A DNA stretch of 64,000 nt from Paenibacillus lutrae (GTDB taxonomy: Bacteria; Bacillota; Bacilli; Paenibacillales; NBRC-103111): the NCBI RefSeq assembly GCF_009757775.1, contig NZ_RHLK01000014.1, positions 62,001 through 126,000 on the forward strand, written 5' to 3'. The notes below the pieces were generated by a model. That model was not told the origin of the DNA. It was given only the letters and a program-made list of their open reading frames with translations, and did no database searches. Position 1 is the first letter of the stretch, and each line of letters opens with the position of its first letter. A program made the position numbers and the translations under genes. This document shows positions 61,597 through 64,000 of this stretch, in pieces.

Positions 61597-62454
61597 CTAC
61601 AAACGTTTCATTTCATTCCGGTATTCGGTGGGCGCAATCCCGTAGTATTTGCGGAACTGTTTAGAGAAGTACAGCGGATCATGGAATCCTACGGAAAAAG
61701 CGATCTGCTCGATCGTGAGCTCCATACGCTCCCGCAGCAGCTGCCGTGCTTTATCAACCCGCAGCCTGGACAGGAACGAGACCGGTGTTTGACCGGTATG
61801 TTCCTTGAACAGCCGCGACAAATAGGCGCGGTTGTATCCGAGCGTCTGCGCCATCGATTCAATCGAGATGTCCTCGGAATACTGCGTGGACAAATAATGC
61901 AGCATCTGCTGCACGATCACCTCGGTCCTGGAAGGCCCGGACCCGGATTTCGACACGGCGGGCATTGCCGCATCGGCATACTCGGCAAGCAGCAGCTGCA
62001 GATAGCCGAGAGCCCGGCGCGAAGCAGTGCCGCTTTTGTGCCGGAGCGCGCGCTGCAGCCTCCTGAAGAGTCCCGGTACACGGCTGCCCGGCGCCGTGCG
62101 GATTACAGGCTGCCCGGGCGTGAACCCGGCGCTGCGGATCAAAGCGCCGGCTTCCGTGCCGGTGAAGGCGATCCAGCAGTAGCGCCACGGGTCAGCGCTG
62201 TCCGAGGCATAGCTGACAAGCTGCTCAGGCTCGATGCAGAAGCTGTCCCCGGGACCGAGTTCCAGCTGCCGGCCGCCTGATGTGTAATACCCCCGTCCCG
62301 ATAGTACAATGTGAATAAGGAAGTAATCAAAGACCTTCGGTCCCAGGCGGTGTGCCGGTTTCGTCTGGCTCTCGCCAGAGAAAAGGACATGCAGCGAAGC
62401 GTCTCCGTGGGGAGAAGGGTTGGATACGACGTAGTAGGTGTGGGCAGATGTCAT
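61597..62454 (-). CDS. AraC-family regulator, probably of the gal genes
   Basis: A 285-residue regulator with an N-terminal cupin-like arm (about 20-130: VLSGRGYYTSGGRQLELGPG, FCIEPEQLVSY) and two C-terminal helix-turn-helix units (about 185-285: ISIESMAQTLGYNRAYLSRL and IEQIAFSVGFHDPLYFSKQF). It is divergent from galK, so it probably senses a sugar and activates galKE. The ATG at 62454 has AAGGAG 9 bases upstream; the longer frame lacks a site. Its mid-part is strikingly GC-rich. Confidence 0.88.
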   Translation of the reverse strand: MTSAHTYYVVSNPSPHGDASLHVLFSGESQTKPAHRLGPKVFDYFLIHIVLSGRGYYTSGGRQLELGPGDSFCIEPEQLVSYASDSADPWRYCWIAFTGTEAGALIRSAGFTPGQPVIRTAPGSRVPGLFRRLQRALRHKSGTASRRALGYLQLLLAEYADAAMPAVSKSGSGPSRTEVIVQQMLHYLSTQYSEDISIESMAQTLGYNRAYLSRLFKEHTGQTPVSFLSRLRVDKARQLLRERMELTIEQIAFSVGFHDPLYFSKQFRKYYGIAPTEYRNEMKRL

Positions 62455-62565
62455 GGTAGTTCTCTCCTTCAACCGGGCATTAGTTATTTTCAATATACCA
62501 CTCTACCCTCACATTATTCCATGTTGTTCTGACATCCTTCCATAGGAGATGGGGTGGATTTATTT

Positions 62566-62571
62566 TATAAT
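62566..62571 (+). promoter_or_regulatory. Candidate -10 of galK
   Basis: TATAAT, 70 bases before the galK start, has no recognisable -35 at 16-18 bases, which fits an activator-dependent promoter under the divergent AraC protein. The 186-base interval between the two starts holds no other clear signal. Confidence 0.4.
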
Positions 62572-62640
62572 ACAAATGAGAGCGCATCACAATGTATACA
62601 ACCTGGAATGAAAAACATAGATAGAAAAGGCGGTGCCACA

Positions 62641-63813
62641 ATGGCGGATCTCAGAGCCCTTAGAAAAAAGTTTATTGATCTCTATGGAGGGACGGAGGTA
62701 GATATCACAGTTTTCCATGCTCCGGGACGTGTGAATCTGATCGGGGAGCATACGGATTATAACGGCGGTTATGTATTTCCGGCTGCACTTACTTTTGGTA
62801 CAACCCTTCTTCTTCGCGCAAATGAGGATCGGCAGGTACGTTTCGCTTCGACGAATTTTGAAAGCCGGGGATCAAGGCCTCTCGAAGATATGATATACCG
62901 TCAGGAAGATGACTGGATGAATTACCCGAAGGGAATTATCGCCTTGCTCCAGAAGAAAGGGCAGGGCCTGCAATCGGGTTATGATCTGCTCTTTCATGGC
63001 GAAATTCCGAACGGAGCGGGTCTATCCTCATCGGCATCTATCGAAGTAGTCACGGCATACGGACTGCTGCAGGCGGAAGGACATCCCATTGACCGGGTGG
63101 AGATCGCACTTCTTTCCCAGCAAGCGGAAAATGAATACATGGGCGTCAACTGCGGGATTATGGACCAGTTCGCTGTTGCCAATGGACGCGAGGATCATGC
63201 TATTCTGCTCATGTGCGACACGCTTGATTACCGGCATGTTCCATTCCTCAGCGGAAGTTATAAGCTCGTCATCGGCAATACCAACAAACGGCGCGGACTT
63301 GTGGATTCCGCCTATAATGAGCGAAGGAGCCAGTGCGAGCAGGCAGTAAAGGATCTGCAGGTACGCTTCCCGGATCTTGCTCTGCTTGGTCAGCTGAGCC
63401 TGGAACAATTCGAAGCAAATAAAGACGTCATCACCGATGAAACGGTTCGTCGCAGGGCGCAACACGTTGTAGAAGAAATTGACCGGGTACTCCGGTCCAT
63501 CGACGTGCTGCAAGCCAATGATCTCGAGGCGTTCGGGAAGCTGATGATTGGCTCACACGAATCCTTGCGTGACCTGTACGAAGTAACCTGCCGTGAGCTG
63601 GACGTGATGGTGGAAGAGGCACTTAAAGTGCCGGGTGTACTTGGCTCACGCATGACAGGTGCGGGTTTCGGAGGCTGTACGGTATCTCTCGTGCACGAAG
63701 ACAGCATCGACCGGTTCCGTGAGGAAGTCGGCCGCGTATATACAGAGAAGACCGGATTGAAGGCTGACTTTTATGTATGCAGCATCGGTGATGGTGTTAA
63801 CGAGGTGAAGTAA
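62641..63813 (+). CDS. galK: Galactokinase
   Basis: A 390-residue GHMP kinase making galactose 1-phosphate from galactose and ATP (Leloir pathway). The signature PGRVNLIGEHTDYNGGYVFP is near residue 34, the ATP loop GEIPNGAGLSSSASIEV near 125, the catalytic Asp region in MGVNCGIMDQFAVANG near 170, and GAGFGGCTVSLV near 340. The length is normal. The ATG at 62641 has AAAAGGCGG upstream; the longer in-frame sequence overlaps the promoter. galE follows after 64 bases. Confidence 0.95.
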   Translation: MADLRALRKKFIDLYGGTEVDITVFHAPGRVNLIGEHTDYNGGYVFPAALTFGTTLLLRANEDRQVRFASTNFESRGSRPLEDMIYRQEDDWMNYPKGIIALLQKKGQGLQSGYDLLFHGEIPNGAGLSSSASIEVVTAYGLLQAEGHPIDRVEIALLSQQAENEYMGVNCGIMDQFAVANGREDHAILLMCDTLDYRHVPFLSGSYKLVIGNTNKRRGLVDSAYNERRSQCEQAVKDLQVRFPDLALLGQLSLEQFEANKDVITDETVRRRAQHVVEEIDRVLRSIDVLQANDLEAFGKLMIGSHESLRDLYEVTCRELDVMVEEALKVPGVLGSRMTGAGFGGCTVSLVHEDSIDRFREEVGRVYTEKTGLKADFYVCSIGDGVNEVK

Positions 63814-63877
63814 GGCTTGCGAAAATAGTTCGATTACGTTGTACCGGATTATGTAAATACGTGGAGGGGGATCATAT

Positions 63878-64000
63878 ATGGCAATTATGGTGACAGGCGG
63901 AGCTGGGTATATTGGTTCGCATGCAGTGGCAGAGCTTCTGGCCAAAGGAGAAGAAGTGGTTATTGTTGACAATCTGCAGCAGGGACATCGTAATGCGATC
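63878..64000 (+). CDS. galE: UDP-glucose 4-epimerase, N-terminal part (3' end outside window)
   Basis: The first 41 residues are present, with the NAD-binding motif [18 protein letters not shown] and [11 protein letters not shown], both typical of GalE. GGAGGGGG lies 7 bases before the ATG. It follows galK on the same strand and completes the galactose-to-UDP-glucose step. Confidence 0.93.
   Translation, partial: MAIMVTGGAGYIGSHAVAELLAKGEEVVIVDNLQQGHRNAI

Noticed and set aside
1-64000. tRNA, rRNA, CRISPR arrays, prophage or intact insertion sequences
   Set aside because: None was recognised by eye; a tRNAscan or IS search could still find something small.

Overview
The window looks like chromosomal DNA of an endospore-forming, Paenibacillaceae-type Firmicute (Paenibacillus or a close relative). 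The signs are strong AGGAGG/GGGGG ribosome sites with frequent TTG and GTG starts, a CotD-like spore coat protein, SLH-anchored surface proteins, the BmrC/BmrD exporter pair, the NupABC-type BMP transporter, and a glutaminyl-tRNA synthetase, which most Bacillus lack. No rRNA, tRNA, CRISPR array, prophage or intact insertion sequence was seen. Identities come from reading motifs and remembered family features; no database search was run.

Layout. 1-7 kb: the end of a PadR-like regulator, a DUF3298 protein, a POT peptide transporter, a purine-riboswitch-controlled FAD dehydrogenase, and two methyltransferase genes, one fused to a MerR regulator. 7-19.8 kb: NAD(P)HX repair enzyme, a large SLH-anchored subtilase, glnS, a YraQ-type permease, a membrane-anchored phospholipase D-like protein, and a divergent LysR/YeiH pair. 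20-28.9 kb: UPF0173 hydrolase, DUF445 protein, coat protein, DUF72 protein, a frameshifted GNAT, a LysM/coiled-coil protein, an HtrA-like protease with three repeat domains, and a ROK fructokinase. 29-32 kb: a Fur-controlled siderophore ABC transporter with no binding protein beside it. 32-38 kb: NSS transporter, aldo/keto reductase, a decayed binding-protein remnant and cydAB. 38.5-43 kb: bmrCD behind a leader peptide and terminator that look like an attenuator. 43-52.6 kb: uvsE, a YcdB/SLH protein, an RND exporter, a small membrane protein and ilvA. 52.8-57.6 kb: a four-gene BMP-type (nucleoside) ABC transporter. 57.8-60.3 kb: a compact minus-strand operon of an Lgt-like membrane enzyme, a radical SAM enzyme and a small membrane protein. 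60.6-64 kb: manganese catalase, an AraC regulator divergent from galK, and the start of galE.

The most interesting item is the 57.8-60.3 kb operon. The Lgt paralogue lacks several residues of true Lgt, and the radical SAM protein has the extra cysteine pattern of the MJ0619/tetraether-synthase-like group. Together they suggest an unusual lipid or cofactor modification. Other points of interest are an ON-type purine riboswitch with a variant core, paired 19-bp-spacer promoters of a MerR-methyltransferase fusion, and the bmrCD attenuator.
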